From assembly GCA_051880375.1 (NCBI GenBank), contig JBJENV010000078.1, positions 52,639-116,638 on the forward strand: 64,000 nt of DNA, written 5' to 3'. Position numbers and translations under genes: made by a program. The notes beneath the pieces are model-generated. The model had not been told where the DNA came from. It saw only the letters and a program-made list of their open reading frames with translations, and did not search any database. Origin of the DNA: SIG299 sp051880375 (lineage in GTDB: Bacteria > Bacillota > Clostridia > Lachnospirales > Lachnospiraceae). Shown piece after piece: positions 1 through 8,489 of the stretch (positions are counted from its first letter, which is position 1; each line of letters opens with the position of its first letter).

Positions 1-1125
1 AATACTACAGTCCTGCTGATCCAGTACAAACAAGTCATAGCCCATGTGGTCGATAGCTACCGGAAGCTTGAAATATCCGTCCAGGTTACCGTTACCGCCA
101 AAGGCAAATAACAGTCGTCCCTGGTCATCATAGGCAAACAGACGGCCTCTGACCTTATCCAGTCCAACGTAAGAATCGTTGTCAAATGCGGTAATATCCG
201 TTATCAGGGACGGTCCGGAATAACCGCCGCCGTCACCCCAGTGAATATCACCGATAATATACCAGTTACCGTTCCGTATCAGGATATCGCTTCCCATCAT
301 GTTCAGGCGGCGGATTGGGTCTGCCGCACCGGAATCCAGGTCTTTCTCCGATACATTGGTCGTACATGCGTAAATAAAGCCTTCGTAGTCCATATACAGA
401 TTGTCATATTCTGTCGGAACAAAGTTCTGCATCTTGGCACGCTGTTCCTTTGTCGCAATCTTTTTCCAGACATAATCCGCAAAGTTATAGGTAACCGGTG
501 TTGCACCGATAAATCCGGAAAAAGTTCCGTCTGCCTCAAACTTAATCAGACCCTTATTGACATTGGTACCGACACAGTACACTCTGTCTGCCGTATCAAT
601 GGCAATCTTGCTCGGAAGGAAGGACAGCGACTGGTCAAACGTTTCATCCGTCGGCTTTGTAAATTCCATCACATAATTCAGTTCTTTATCCAGCTTTAAA
701 ATTCTTCCGTTTCCCTTATCTGCAATGAAAAAATGGTCTTCGGAAACCGCAATGTCGGTCGGATTGGAAAAGGTAGTTACCTCCACATCTCCGCTAAAGC
801 TGTTAAATTCACGCACCAGTGCAAGCTTATTGATGTCCGTGCGTTCCAGCTCCAGAATACGGTTATTGCCCGTATCGCAGATATATACATAATTCTCATA
901 AACAAACATACCCTGCGGGGATGACAATTTCGTTTCCAGTCCCAAGTTTGCTGCGGTGAACACACCTGCCACCGTATAAGCATCCGGTGAATATTGTACA
1001 TCTCCCCAGTAATCAAACGTATAGGTATATCCTATTTCTGCTGCCTGTGCCTGCACCGGCATACTCATGAGAATCATAAGACAAGCTGCCGTTAAGGCTC
1101 CTATTCTTTTTGCTATTCTTTTCAT
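1..1125 (-). CDS. Secreted NHL/beta-propeller repeat protein (3' end outside window)
   Basis: Leftward reading frame that starts with ATG at 1125 behind a GGGAGA ribosome site and stays open for 375 codons to the window edge, so the C-terminus is missing. The first ~28 residues are a clear Sec signal (MKRIAKRIGALTAACLMILM, then SMPVQAQAAE). The rest holds repeats such as LSSPQGMFVYENYVYICDTG, FSNPTDIAVSEDHFFIADKG and LPSKIAIDTADRVYCVGTN, which fit NHL-type propeller blades. It lies 30 nt behind the last permease gene of the sugar ABC operon and is probably co-transcribed with it. An extracellular binding or scaffold role in polysaccharide capture is inference; no catalytic motif was recognised. 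Confidence 0.75.
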   Translation of the reverse strand, partial: MKRIAKRIGALTAACLMILMSMPVQAQAAEIGYTYTFDYWGDVQYSPDAYTVAGVFTAANLGLETKLSSPQGMFVYENYVYICDTGNNRILELERTDINKLALVREFNSFSGDVEVTTFSNPTDIAVSEDHFFIADKGNGRILKLDKELNYVMEFTKPTDETFDQSLSFLPSKIAIDTADRVYCVGTNVNKGLIKFEADGTFSGFIGATPVTYNFADYVWKKIATKEQRAKMQNFVPTEYDNLYMDYEGFIYACTTNVSEKDLDSGAADPIRRLNMMGSDILIRNGNWYIIGDIHWGDGGGYSGPSLITDITAFDNDSYVGLDKVRGRLFAYDDQGRLLFAFGGNGNLDGYFKLPVAIDHMGYDLFVLDQQDCSI

Positions 1126-1155
1126 AAGCATTCTCCCTGCATACGATGTACAAAA

Positions 1156-2052
1156 TCAATCCTTCAATCCCGAACTTGCCATCGTCTCCAGAATCTGACT
1201 CTGGGACATAATGAAAATGGCGATTGGAACAACCATAGTAACTACCGTAACTGCCGCTGCCTGACCGGTTCTTGCAATACCGCCGCCCTGCACCTGCTGC
1301 AATGCAAATACCAGGGTTTTCTTTTCTTCCGAATAGATAAAGGTACCTGCTCTGTCGTTCCACAGTCTCTGTACCGAGAAGATAATCAAAGTCAGCCATG
1401 CCGGCTTTACATTTGGCATCACGATATTATAAAACACCTTCCACTCACTGGCTCCGTCAATCTTCGCCGCTTCAATCAGAGCCATCGGAATTCCTTCCAT
1501 GAACTGCTTCATTAAAAACAATCCGATTGGCGCCGCAAAGGCCGGAATGATGACAGCCCAGTAGGTATCAATCATATGAAGCTTATTGATAATCACATAG
1601 TTTGGAATGGCAGTAACGTAGCCGGAGAACATCATGGCCACCGTTACCAGCTTGAAAAACGTTTTACCTCCCGGAAAATCATACTTTGCCAGTACGAAAG
1701 CACCCATAGAAGCAATAATCAGATGTCCGAAGGTTCCCACCGCTGTAATGAAAACGGTGTTGAATACGTATCGCGGAAATGTTACCCAGCTCTTTCCCAT
1801 GTTGACAAGCAGGTCGGAGAAGTTATCTAACGTCGGATTTTGCGCGAAAAACTTCGGCGGAAACATAAACAACTCATCCAACGGCTTTAGGGCGTTGCTG
1901 ACTGCAAATACCAGCGGTATTACCATAATAACCGCGGTCAGCAGCAAAAACAGATAAAGAAAAATATCTCCCGCAATAGAACGATTCGGCTTTCTTCTTT
2001 TTATTATTTTTGTTTTATGTTTTTTTGTTGTATTTCGCTTTTCTTTGCTCAT
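1156..2052 (-). CDS. Carbohydrate ABC transporter permease, MalG type
   Basis: 298 residues with a Lys/Arg-rich cytoplasmic N-terminus followed by about six hydrophobic segments. The inner-membrane-component EAA loop is clear at about residues 193-215 (EAAKIDGASEWKVFYNIVMP), the docking site for the ATPase. The ending QSQILETMASSGLKD is typical of CUT1-family MalG-like permeases. The start lies 1 nt after the stop of the upstream permease, so the two are translationally coupled. No ATPase gene is present in the window; a shared MsmK-like ATPase elsewhere is expected from the family. The substrate, probably xylo-oligosaccharides, is inferred from the neighbouring xylanolytic genes. Confidence 0.9.
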   Translation of the reverse strand: MSKEKRNTTKKHKTKIIKRRKPNRSIAGDIFLYLFLLLTAVIMVIPLVFAVSNALKPLDELFMFPPKFFAQNPTLDNFSDLLVNMGKSWVTFPRYVFNTVFITAVGTFGHLIIASMGAFVLAKYDFPGGKTFFKLVTVAMMFSGYVTAIPNYVIINKLHMIDTYWAVIIPAFAAPIGLFLMKQFMEGIPMALIEAAKIDGASEWKVFYNIVMPNVKPAWLTLIIFSVQRLWNDRAGTFIYSEEKKTLVFALQQVQGGGIARTGQAAAVTVVTMVVPIAIFIMSQSQILETMASSGLKD

Positions 2053-2053
2053 A

Positions 2054-2992
2054 TCAGGTTCCCACTCTTCTCAACAGACTTTGGATTGCTTTGTTACATA
2101 ACAGCATAACCAATACCAACAAGGTCGCAATTGCCGATGCATACCCCATTTCAAATCTGGAATAACCATAGTCATACAAATGCGTTACAACCGTTCGTGC
2201 CGCATAATCCGTACTCGGATAGCCGCACAGCGCCATGGTAACGTCACAGACGTTAAATGCCTGAGTGATGGACATGACCGCACCGAACATTAACATCGGC
2301 CGCATTCCCGGAAGAGTGATGTACCAAAGCTCCTGCCAGCGGTTTTTTACACCATCCATATACCCCGCCTCGTACTGTGAACGGTCAACACCCTGAAGAC
2401 CGGCTACGAAGGAAAGGAAGCCCGCGCCAAGACTGGTCCATAAAATAACCAGCATACAAACCGGAAGCATGTAATCCGGGTTAATCAGCCACAGCACCGG
2501 TGTATCAATAATACCGAGATCCATTAAAAATGCATTTACATAACCGTATGCATCACCGCGGAAGAGCTGAGAAAAGATAACAAACACGTTACCTGCAATC
2601 GACGGTGCATAAAAAACGATAACTGCAATGGTACGTACCCAGCGCGGCAGCTCGTTAATCAGCCAGGCAAACAGGAAGGAACCGATGTATCCTAACGGTC
2701 CTGTAATGATGGCTATCATAAAGGTATTCTTCACGCCCTGCAGAAAGATGTCATCCTCCAGTATCAGGCTGATATAGTTCTGTAACCCTATGAATCTCGG
2801 AGGCTCCAGAATGTTATAGTAAGTAAAGCTGTAGCAGATCGATGTAATTACCGGCAGAACAACAAAGGTAATAAATACAAGTGCATAAGGTGCCAGGAAC
2901 AGGTAACACATCTTTCTCTGCTTCGCTTTTTTTACTGCCACCTGAAAATTATGCTTTCGCAGAATCAGGTATTTTCGAATATATTCCTTCAC
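2054..2992 (-). CDS. Carbohydrate ABC transporter permease, MalF/LplB type
   Basis: 312 residues with about six membrane segments. The first one follows a basic N-terminus (KRKMCYLFLAPYALVFITFV), as is usual for CUT1 MalF-like permeases. The EAA loop lies at about residues 207-232 (EAGYMDGVKNRWQELWYITL). The gene sits 17 nt behind the substrate-binding-protein gene and directly before the MalG-type permease, giving the order binding protein, permease, permease. It would form the translocation heterodimer with the next gene product. The sugar is inferred from context only. Confidence 0.9.
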   Translation of the reverse strand: MKEYIRKYLILRKHNFQVAVKKAKQRKMCYLFLAPYALVFITFVVLPVITSICYSFTYYNILEPPRFIGLQNYISLILEDDIFLQGVKNTFMIAIITGPLGYIGSFLFAWLINELPRWVRTIAVIVFYAPSIAGNVFVIFSQLFRGDAYGYVNAFLMDLGIIDTPVLWLINPDYMLPVCMLVILWTSLGAGFLSFVAGLQGVDRSQYEAGYMDGVKNRWQELWYITLPGMRPMLMFGAVMSITQAFNVCDVTMALCGYPSTDYAARTVVTHLYDYGYSRFEMGYASAIATLLVLVMLLCNKAIQSLLRRVGT

Positions 2993-3009
2993 AATGTGTC
3001 ACTCCCTTC

Positions 3010-5955
3010 TTATTCTGTCGGCAGGCCAAACTCTTTCCGCTTCTTTGTGATTTCTTCATTGATGGTGATGACATAGTCAATAATCGTTTCTCTCGGGTCC
3101 TCATGGTTGATGATAACCTTACGAATCGCATTGGTAATATGCCGTCCTGTGTAGTAACCACCCGGAACCTCTTCAATTCCGACGGTCCAATCCCACTGTT
3201 CGTTCAATACCTTGATATCCTCTGCGCTCCAGGACAGCTGTGTAAACGCTTCACGGTTTGCTGTTGCATATCTTGCGGAAGAGCCAAGCAGCGCTTCGAT
3301 TTCCCGACCGAAGCGAACCTGGGTTTCTGCTTTTGCCCACCACTTCATGAACTCCCATGCCTTCTGCTTCAGTCCTTCGTCTGCAGTCCGGACCATCATG
3401 GTTGCGCTTCCGGTAATAAAGTCGGAACGGTCTATGTAGATATTGCCGTTTTCATCCACCCGCTCTGTACCCGGAAGCAGGCCAAACTCCCAAAGGCCCC
3501 GGATTTCCGGTGCAGATACCATCAGTGTATTGTAGGTAGAATATGGGGCAATGCCAATCGGCATTTCGCCGGAACGGAACCGGCTGACAAAGTCGTAAAC
3601 CTGCGGAATACCATAGTCCGTAAAGTATCTGGTATAATCGTCAAAGGCTTTTACACCGGCCTCATCATTTACCCTTGTTTTTGTTCCCGCTTCGTTGTAT
3701 AAATCTCCGCCGTTCTGAAACAGCAGGGAAAAATACAGCGTCAGGTCCGGTGTATTGGAAGCGATGGAAGTATTAGCAGATGCCGTAGTGCTGCTTCCGG
3801 CAGCACTCGGAATACCTACCGACATGCTGTTTCCCTGAATCGTCGGCATCATTTCAATCAGTTCCTGCCAGGTCTGCGGAATACCAAGTCCAAGCTCCTC
3901 TAACACATCAGTGCGGTAGAACATTACGCTGAAGGTCTGTGTTTCCGGAACCGCATAAATGTGTTCGCCCAGTCTGTACTGTCTGTACGAGCTCTCGGTA
4001 TACGGAGCCAGCACCTCTTCATAATCTGCAAACTGGGTAATATCCTCTGCCGCACCACGGAGTGCAAAGTTCACCGGCTGGTCGGCACCTACGGACAAAA
4101 TTACGTTCGGTCCTCTGCCTGCCATTACCGCACTTAAAATTGCTCCGGCATCTACAATTTCCACGTTTACCTTAATGCCGGTATCCGGTGTAAACGTATC
4201 GTCAATCATCGTCTTTAAAATGGTACCCTGGTCGCGGCCGGAGGTAATCCATACCGTAACGATCTCTTCCTCGTCACCGTAAACATCACCGACGGAATTG
4301 TAATCTACAATGAAGGAAGCAACAAATGCCTTTACCTCATGTACCATCTTATCAAAGAAATTACTCTTATCTTTCTCCGGCGCCGTCTCTGTGCCGCAAA
4401 CCACAAGATAGTCGATATCCAATTTGATTTCCGACATATTGAGGATTGCCGTGCCGAGCGCCGTAATATTATCCTTAAAGGTTGTAAATTCGACTGTAAT
4501 CTTTTCCGGACGGTCCACAAAGCGCTCCAGCTGCTGTGCAACCGTCTGTGCGGATGCTATCTTATCCGCCTTCTGTCCGGTATAAGCCACCGTATCATCT
4601 ACAATTTTGTATAAGCGCTTATATTCCAGCTCCATTGCCTCCATGAGTTCCGGATAAACAGTCTCAATATGGTAATCACGGTACTTATCCGGGGAAGCTC
4701 CGGTATAAACAAGAAGCTTACGGTAAATCTGGTTCAGACGATAGGTAGAATTCTGTAAATCCTCCAGAATAGCACCCATGCCGCCGAGTGTAGCTTCCAG
4801 ACGAATCGTATGTGTTCCCGCTGTCAGATAAAACTCATACGGAACATCCTGATCGTCTGCTAACATCAGACAACTCCAGTCCGTATCATATGCAAAACCG
4901 ATTTCCTTCATTTCCTCAAACGGAATTGCACCGTCTATGTACACGCTTCGGCAGGATACGCTGCCTCTGGAATAATTCTGACGGCCTTTTATCATAATAT
5001 TGTAATAGCCATCCTCCGGAACGGAAAATTCCCACTCAATCCACTGTCCTGAGGTTCTCCATGCATCACCGCCGGTATAGTTTAATATCGTATTCATAAC
5101 ACTGTATGGCTGTGTCCCTGCGGAGGCTTTATCATATTTTGCATATAAAGAGGATTCGGAACGTCTTACTGCCGCTTCTCCCTGAATCTTATTTAAATAG
5201 GTCAGTCCCTGACCCTTTGCAGGTGCACCGCCCTGTGCATGATATTCTTCATAAGATACAGGAGCATCTACACCACTGACGGTCAGCTTTCTTAGCACCA
5301 TCGGTTCATTTACGCCGACAAACGTAATTGTATTTTTACCGGCTTCCAGATAAAACTGATACGGTTCTACCACATAGCCCATATCATCCTTACAGTAAGC
5401 CGTCTGCCATTCGTATACTTCTATCTGTGCCGGACGGATTTCATTTCCCTGATTATCCGTTCTCGGTGCATATGCATCGGTCCAGATGCGTCCGAACGTA
5501 ATGTTTTCTGCATCTGAAAACGGAAGCTCCCCATTGATATAAACGCTTCGTTCAATGGCAACGCCTCTGGATTCTACGGTCATATACTCCAGTAAGATGT
5601 TATATACCCCGGTTTCCGGAATATCCACTTCCCATGTGACCGTTGATTCCGTATCGGTGTACAGTGCTTTTTCTTCCCCCGCATAGTTTGTGTAAATTTC
5701 TGCTCCGTTTCCTTCCGTAAACGAATACAAATCTACTTCTATCTCATACTGAGGCATCGCTGCTGTTTCGTGCGCCTTCTGATATCTGGTGTAGGTTCCC
5801 TCAATTACAGCTCCGGCTACGTCCGCAGACAAATCTGTTCCCGCGTATTTTTCACTGAAATTTTCTACCGGCCGTAAACTCATTAACCACAATGCCAGAC
5901 ATCCGGCAACCAGCACTCCCAAAAAAATAAGTAATTTTTTAATAGAGCCCTTCAT
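3010..5955 (-). CDS. Large extracellular solute-binding protein with N-terminal carbohydrate-binding-like domains
   Basis: 981 residues, about twice the usual length of a family 1 sugar-binding protein. Residues 1-30 are one hydrophobic segment (KKLLIFLGVLVAGCLALWLM). It contains VAGC, a possible lipobox, but the hydrophobic stretch continues past the Cys, so either a lipoprotein or an uncleaved anchor is possible. Residues ~65-235 and ~258-395 are two related beta-sandwich-like domains (compare ESRGVAIERSVYINGELPF with SRGSVSCRSVYIDGAIPFEE), which resemble CBM-type modules. A helical stretch spans ~400-560. Residues ~565-981 are the periplasmic-binding fold (VTVWITSGRDQGTILKTMID through EFMKWWAKAETQVRFGREIE). 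It is first gene of the importer operon and divergent from the AraC regulator. The joining of binding modules to the transport receptor is unusual; ligand unknown. Confidence 0.85.
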   Translation of the reverse strand: MKGSIKKLLIFLGVLVAGCLALWLMSLRPVENFSEKYAGTDLSADVAGAVIEGTYTRYQKAHETAAMPQYEIEVDLYSFTEGNGAEIYTNYAGEEKALYTDTESTVTWEVDIPETGVYNILLEYMTVESRGVAIERSVYINGELPFSDAENITFGRIWTDAYAPRTDNQGNEIRPAQIEVYEWQTAYCKDDMGYVVEPYQFYLEAGKNTITFVGVNEPMVLRKLTVSGVDAPVSYEEYHAQGGAPAKGQGLTYLNKIQGEAAVRRSESSLYAKYDKASAGTQPYSVMNTILNYTGGDAWRTSGQWIEWEFSVPEDGYYNIMIKGRQNYSRGSVSCRSVYIDGAIPFEEMKEIGFAYDTDWSCLMLADDQDVPYEFYLTAGTHTIRLEATLGGMGAILEDLQNSTYRLNQIYRKLLVYTGASPDKYRDYHIETVYPELMEAMELEYKRLYKIVDDTVAYTGQKADKIASAQTVAQQLERFVDRPEKITVEFTTFKDNITALGTAILNMSEIKLDIDYLVVCGTETAPEKDKSNFFDKMVHEVKAFVASFIVDYNSVGDVYGDEEEIVTVWITSGRDQGTILKTMIDDTFTPDTGIKVNVEIVDAGAILSAVMAGRGPNVILSVGADQPVNFALRGAAEDITQFADYEEVLAPYTESSYRQYRLGEHIYAVPETQTFSVMFYRTDVLEELGLGIPQTWQELIEMMPTIQGNSMSVGIPSAAGSSTTASANTSIASNTPDLTLYFSLLFQNGGDLYNEAGTKTRVNDEAGVKAFDDYTRYFTDYGIPQVYDFVSRFRSGEMPIGIAPYSTYNTLMVSAPEIRGLWEFGLLPGTERVDENGNIYIDRSDFITGSATMMVRTADEGLKQKAWEFMKWWAKAETQVRFGREIEALLGSSARYATANREAFTQLSWSAEDIKVLNEQWDWTVGIEEVPGGYYTGRHITNAIRKVIINHEDPRETIIDYVITINEEITKKRKEFGLPTE

Positions 5956-6006
5956 ACATGCCTCCCCGTTCTCCTGATATAACCTTTCCGCATCACCAGT
6001 AATGTT

Positions 6007-6056
6007 TTTATATGATATAGGTTCCCTATATCATATAAAGCAGACTAGTCTGCTTT
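6007..6056. promoter_or_regulatory. Two adjacent perfect inverted repeats between the importer operon and araC-type gene
   Basis: A 15-bp perfect inverted repeat with a 3-nt centre occupies 6007-6021 and 6025-6039 (left arm TTTATATGATATAGG). It is immediately followed, sharing AAA, by a 20-bp gapless palindrome at 6037-6056 (AAAGCAGACTAGTCTGCTTT). They lie 52-101 nt upstream of the substrate-binding-protein start. The 362-nt divergent intergenic region 5956-6317 otherwise holds only a likely araC promoter. Dyads this close to the start suggest operators, but which regulator binds is unknown. Confidence 0.6.
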
Positions 6057-6184
6057 TTGCGCGATATTGCTTTTATGAGTACAGTATACTCTATATTTTT
6101 TCTCTCTGCTTATTATTCTTTGCTATCATCCTTTCACAAATTGCTCAATTCCTTTGCCCTTTCCTCATTATTTTATGTGCAATA

Positions 6185-6213
6185 TTTACTTTTTGAACGA
6201 ATAATGTTATACT
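6185..6213 (+). promoter_or_regulatory. Likely promoter of the AraC-type regulator
   Basis: TTTACT at 6185-6190 and TATACT at 6208-6213 are separated by exactly 17 nt, a sigma-A-like arrangement. It would give a leader of about 100 nt before the ATG at 6318. This is based only on the match to consensus. Confidence 0.4.
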
Positions 6214-6317
6214 GGCTTTAGCATTTTTGCTTAAACAAAGAATAAAATCATTTGGGTTTAAAAGCATATAAAAAAGCAATTTCTGACCATTTCAAAGCAA
6301 AAAGGGGAAGGTATTTC

Positions 6318-7256
6318 ATGGCAAAGCTTGATAAGATGAACCAGCTTGAAAACTTAAATATAATAAACAGCGACTGGCCCGGCGCAAAATATATTAACAA
6401 TACGCATGAACTGGTGGCTTACCACAACGACACCTGTATCCGCATCTGGCGTAATACAGAGTCCATCGGCTACAAACCTCACTGGCACTCCTCCATCGAA
6501 ATCATCATGCCGGTAGAGAACTGCTACGATGTAAAAATCAACAACAAAGACTACCATCTGAATCCGAATGAAATCCTGATCATCCCGCCGCGCGAGCTTC
6601 ATGAACTGATTGCTCCGCCGAAAGGAGTCCGCTTTATTTTTCTGTTCAATATCAGTGTTCTGACCCAGTTAAAGGGCTACGCTGCCATTCAGTCCATGCT
6701 GGCACTGCCGCTTCACATTACAAAGGACACTCATCCTTTGATTTACAGTGAAGTCTGCCAGTCTCTTTTAGAAATGTGTAACGAATACGCCTCCGGCAAT
6801 CCTTACAGCGAGCTGACCATTTTTTCTCTGTTGATAAAACTGTTGATTACTCTGTATGAAAATCACATCCAGACAGCGGATTTATTCCAGAATGTAAATG
6901 TAAGCAAGCATCAGGAATATGTAAGCAAGTTCGGTAATCTGTTAGAGTACATTGATACACATTATACGGAAGATCTGACGTTAGAGGACATGGCAGACAT
7001 TATCGGCTTCTCCAAATATCATTTTTCCAGACTGTTCAAGCAGTATACCAAATTCACCTTCTGCGATTATCTGAAGCACCGGCGGATTCAGGCTGCGGAA
7101 ATGCTGTTAGAGCAGCCGGAATACTCTATCACGGAGGTTGCGCTGCAGTCCGGTTTTCCAAGTATCTCTACCTTCAACCGGATTTTCAAGGAGCAGAAAA
7201 ACTGTACGCCGACGGAATACCGTATGATGAAATCGAAACGCAAATCACATCACTAA
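6318..7256 (+). CDS. AraC-family transcriptional regulator with cupin sensor domain
   Basis: 312 residues from the ATG at 6318, chosen over an upstream in-frame TTG at 6252 because GGGGAAGG precedes the ATG at good spacing. The N-terminal half is a cupin-like sugar-sensing domain (HWHSSIEIIMPVENCYDVKI, then PPRELHEL). The C-terminal ~100 residues carry two helix-turn-helix motifs of the AraC/XylS type (LTLEDMADIIGFSKYHFSRL and SITEVALQSGFPSISTFNRI). It is divergent from the importer operon and next to the xylanolytic genes, so it is probably the local activator responding to xylan-derived sugars; the inducer is inference. It ends in a strong bidirectional terminator shared with the GH8 gene. 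Confidence 0.9.
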   Translation: MAKLDKMNQLENLNIINSDWPGAKYINNTHELVAYHNDTCIRIWRNTESIGYKPHWHSSIEIIMPVENCYDVKINNKDYHLNPNEILIIPPRELHELIAPPKGVRFIFLFNISVLTQLKGYAAIQSMLALPLHITKDTHPLIYSEVCQSLLEMCNEYASGNPYSELTIFSLLIKLLITLYENHIQTADLFQNVNVSKHQEYVSKFGNLLEYIDTHYTEDLTLEDMADIIGFSKYHFSRLFKQYTKFTFCDYLKHRRIQAAEMLLEQPEYSITEVALQSGFPSISTFNRIFKEQKNCTPTEYRMMKSKRKSHH

Positions 7257-7300
7257 AAAGAACGCAGAGTCATCAAAATGCCTTGGCTCTGCGTTCTTTT
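7256..7300. terminator. Bidirectional intrinsic terminator
   Basis: A 14-bp perfect stem, AAAAGAACGCAGAG at 7256-7269 pairing with 7287-7300, flanked by A-rich and T-rich tracts. It lies between the convergent ends of the AraC-type gene and the GH8 gene. Confidence 0.85.
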
Positions 7301-7319
7301 CATTTTTCAATATCTTATA

Positions 7320-8456
7320 TTACCACACTCTGTAATTCCCGCTCAGTGCTAAAAACGCAAAGAAATACAGGCAGTTATCATAGTACCTTCTCTCGCCGGT
7401 GCGAAGCGGCATGTGAAAGAAGCTCTCTACCCATTCTCTGCTTTCTTCACCGGTTGCAGCTAACGATGCCTGAGCCACTGTCGCCGACAGTCCTACCGGA
7501 TGCAGTGCCTTATCATTTACCTGTGTTCCATCGATTTCATAGATGAAATATTCATTACTGTGCAGTGCAGGAAGCAAAAACTTCTGGATATGATCTGCTG
7601 CCGCACACTGCCCTTCATCTACGCCAAACCACTCATAATCCAGACCGATGTTGGCAACGGTACGATAGGAATCGCTGAAAAACCAGTCATGACGGTCTTT
7701 TGTCCACGGCAGAGGACGGCTCATCGGACTACCGTCAAATTCCGCATACTCTGCAGAAAAACCGGTCACCGGGTGACAGGCCTTCGCCAGATACTTTCTG
7801 CTGGCCTCTGCTGCTTTCTTCCAGAATTCCCGGTCCTCCTCGTCTGCCCAGAGAGCAAACAGCTCGTAAAAATGCGGCAGATGATAAGACGGGTCTGTAA
7901 AATCAATCCCCGGAACAAACAGAATCTGATGATTGGACAGATTCCACATCGGAGTTCCCGTTCTGCCGTTCTGCCCCTTGTGCAGACAGGCACGAAGGAT
8001 TTCCTTTGCCTGAGCTTCGTAATGAAAAATTCCTTCGCCGTTCCCCCAGCGGTGTGCTGCAAAGAACAATGCCATTGCAAAGAATTCTTCCCCATCCGGT
8101 GCCGGTCCGTCGGCATTTTTTGTGCCGTCCACGGCACAGGACCAGGCAAAATAGCCTTCGTTATACCCGTCCTTCATCCACATATAGGTCTTTGCCCATT
8201 TCCAGATGCGGTCAAACTCCTCTTTCATGTTAAGCTGCACACAAATCATCATGCCATAGGACATTCCTTCCGTCCGGGCATCATGATTTCCGGTGTCCAT
8301 GATATAAGCCATATCATCCCCTACCGGGAAATAGACACGTTCCTCTTCTGTACCGTAAAACCATGTGTTCCGGATTTCCTCTAATCTCCTTGTAATCTCT
8401 TCCTCTGAAATCCCCATTTCCGCAAATACATTACGATAGTTCTGTTCTTGCCACAT
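7320..8456 (-). CDS. GH8 reducing-end xylose-releasing exo-oligoxylanase (Rex-like)
   Basis: 378 residues from the ATG at 8456, preferred over the ATG 21 nt upstream because GGGAGG sits 7 nt before it. The sequence GNHDARTEGMSYGMMICVQL is the GH8 signature; E63 in ARTEG matches the family's general acid by context. There is no signal peptide, and the length is that of the cytoplasmic Rex enzymes, which release xylose from the reducing end of xylo-oligosaccharides. It is the most downstream member of the leftward xylan enzyme set and is followed by the shared terminator. The GH8 assignment is firm; Rex specificity is inferred from length, missing export signal and context. Confidence 0.88.
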   Translation of the reverse strand: MWQEQNYRNVFAEMGISEEEITRRLEEIRNTWFYGTEEERVYFPVGDDMAYIMDTGNHDARTEGMSYGMMICVQLNMKEEFDRIWKWAKTYMWMKDGYNEGYFAWSCAVDGTKNADGPAPDGEEFFAMALFFAAHRWGNGEGIFHYEAQAKEILRACLHKGQNGRTGTPMWNLSNHQILFVPGIDFTDPSYHLPHFYELFALWADEEDREFWKKAAEASRKYLAKACHPVTGFSAEYAEFDGSPMSRPLPWTKDRHDWFFSDSYRTVANIGLDYEWFGVDEGQCAAADHIQKFLLPALHSNEYFIYEIDGTQVNDKALHPVGLSATVAQASLAATGEESREWVESFFHMPLRTGERRYYDNCLYFFAFLALSGNYRVW

Positions 8457-8489
8457 ACCATTTCCTCCCGCTGTCATTTTACTTTATCT

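Noticed and set aside
241..699. 152-residue plus-strand frame
   Set aside because: Lies antisense to the NHL-repeat protein, which has a signal peptide, a good ribosome site and clear repeats.
6252..6317. In-frame TTG start adding 22 residues to the AraC-type regulator
   Set aside because: No ribosome site before it, whereas GGGGAAGG precedes the ATG at 6318.
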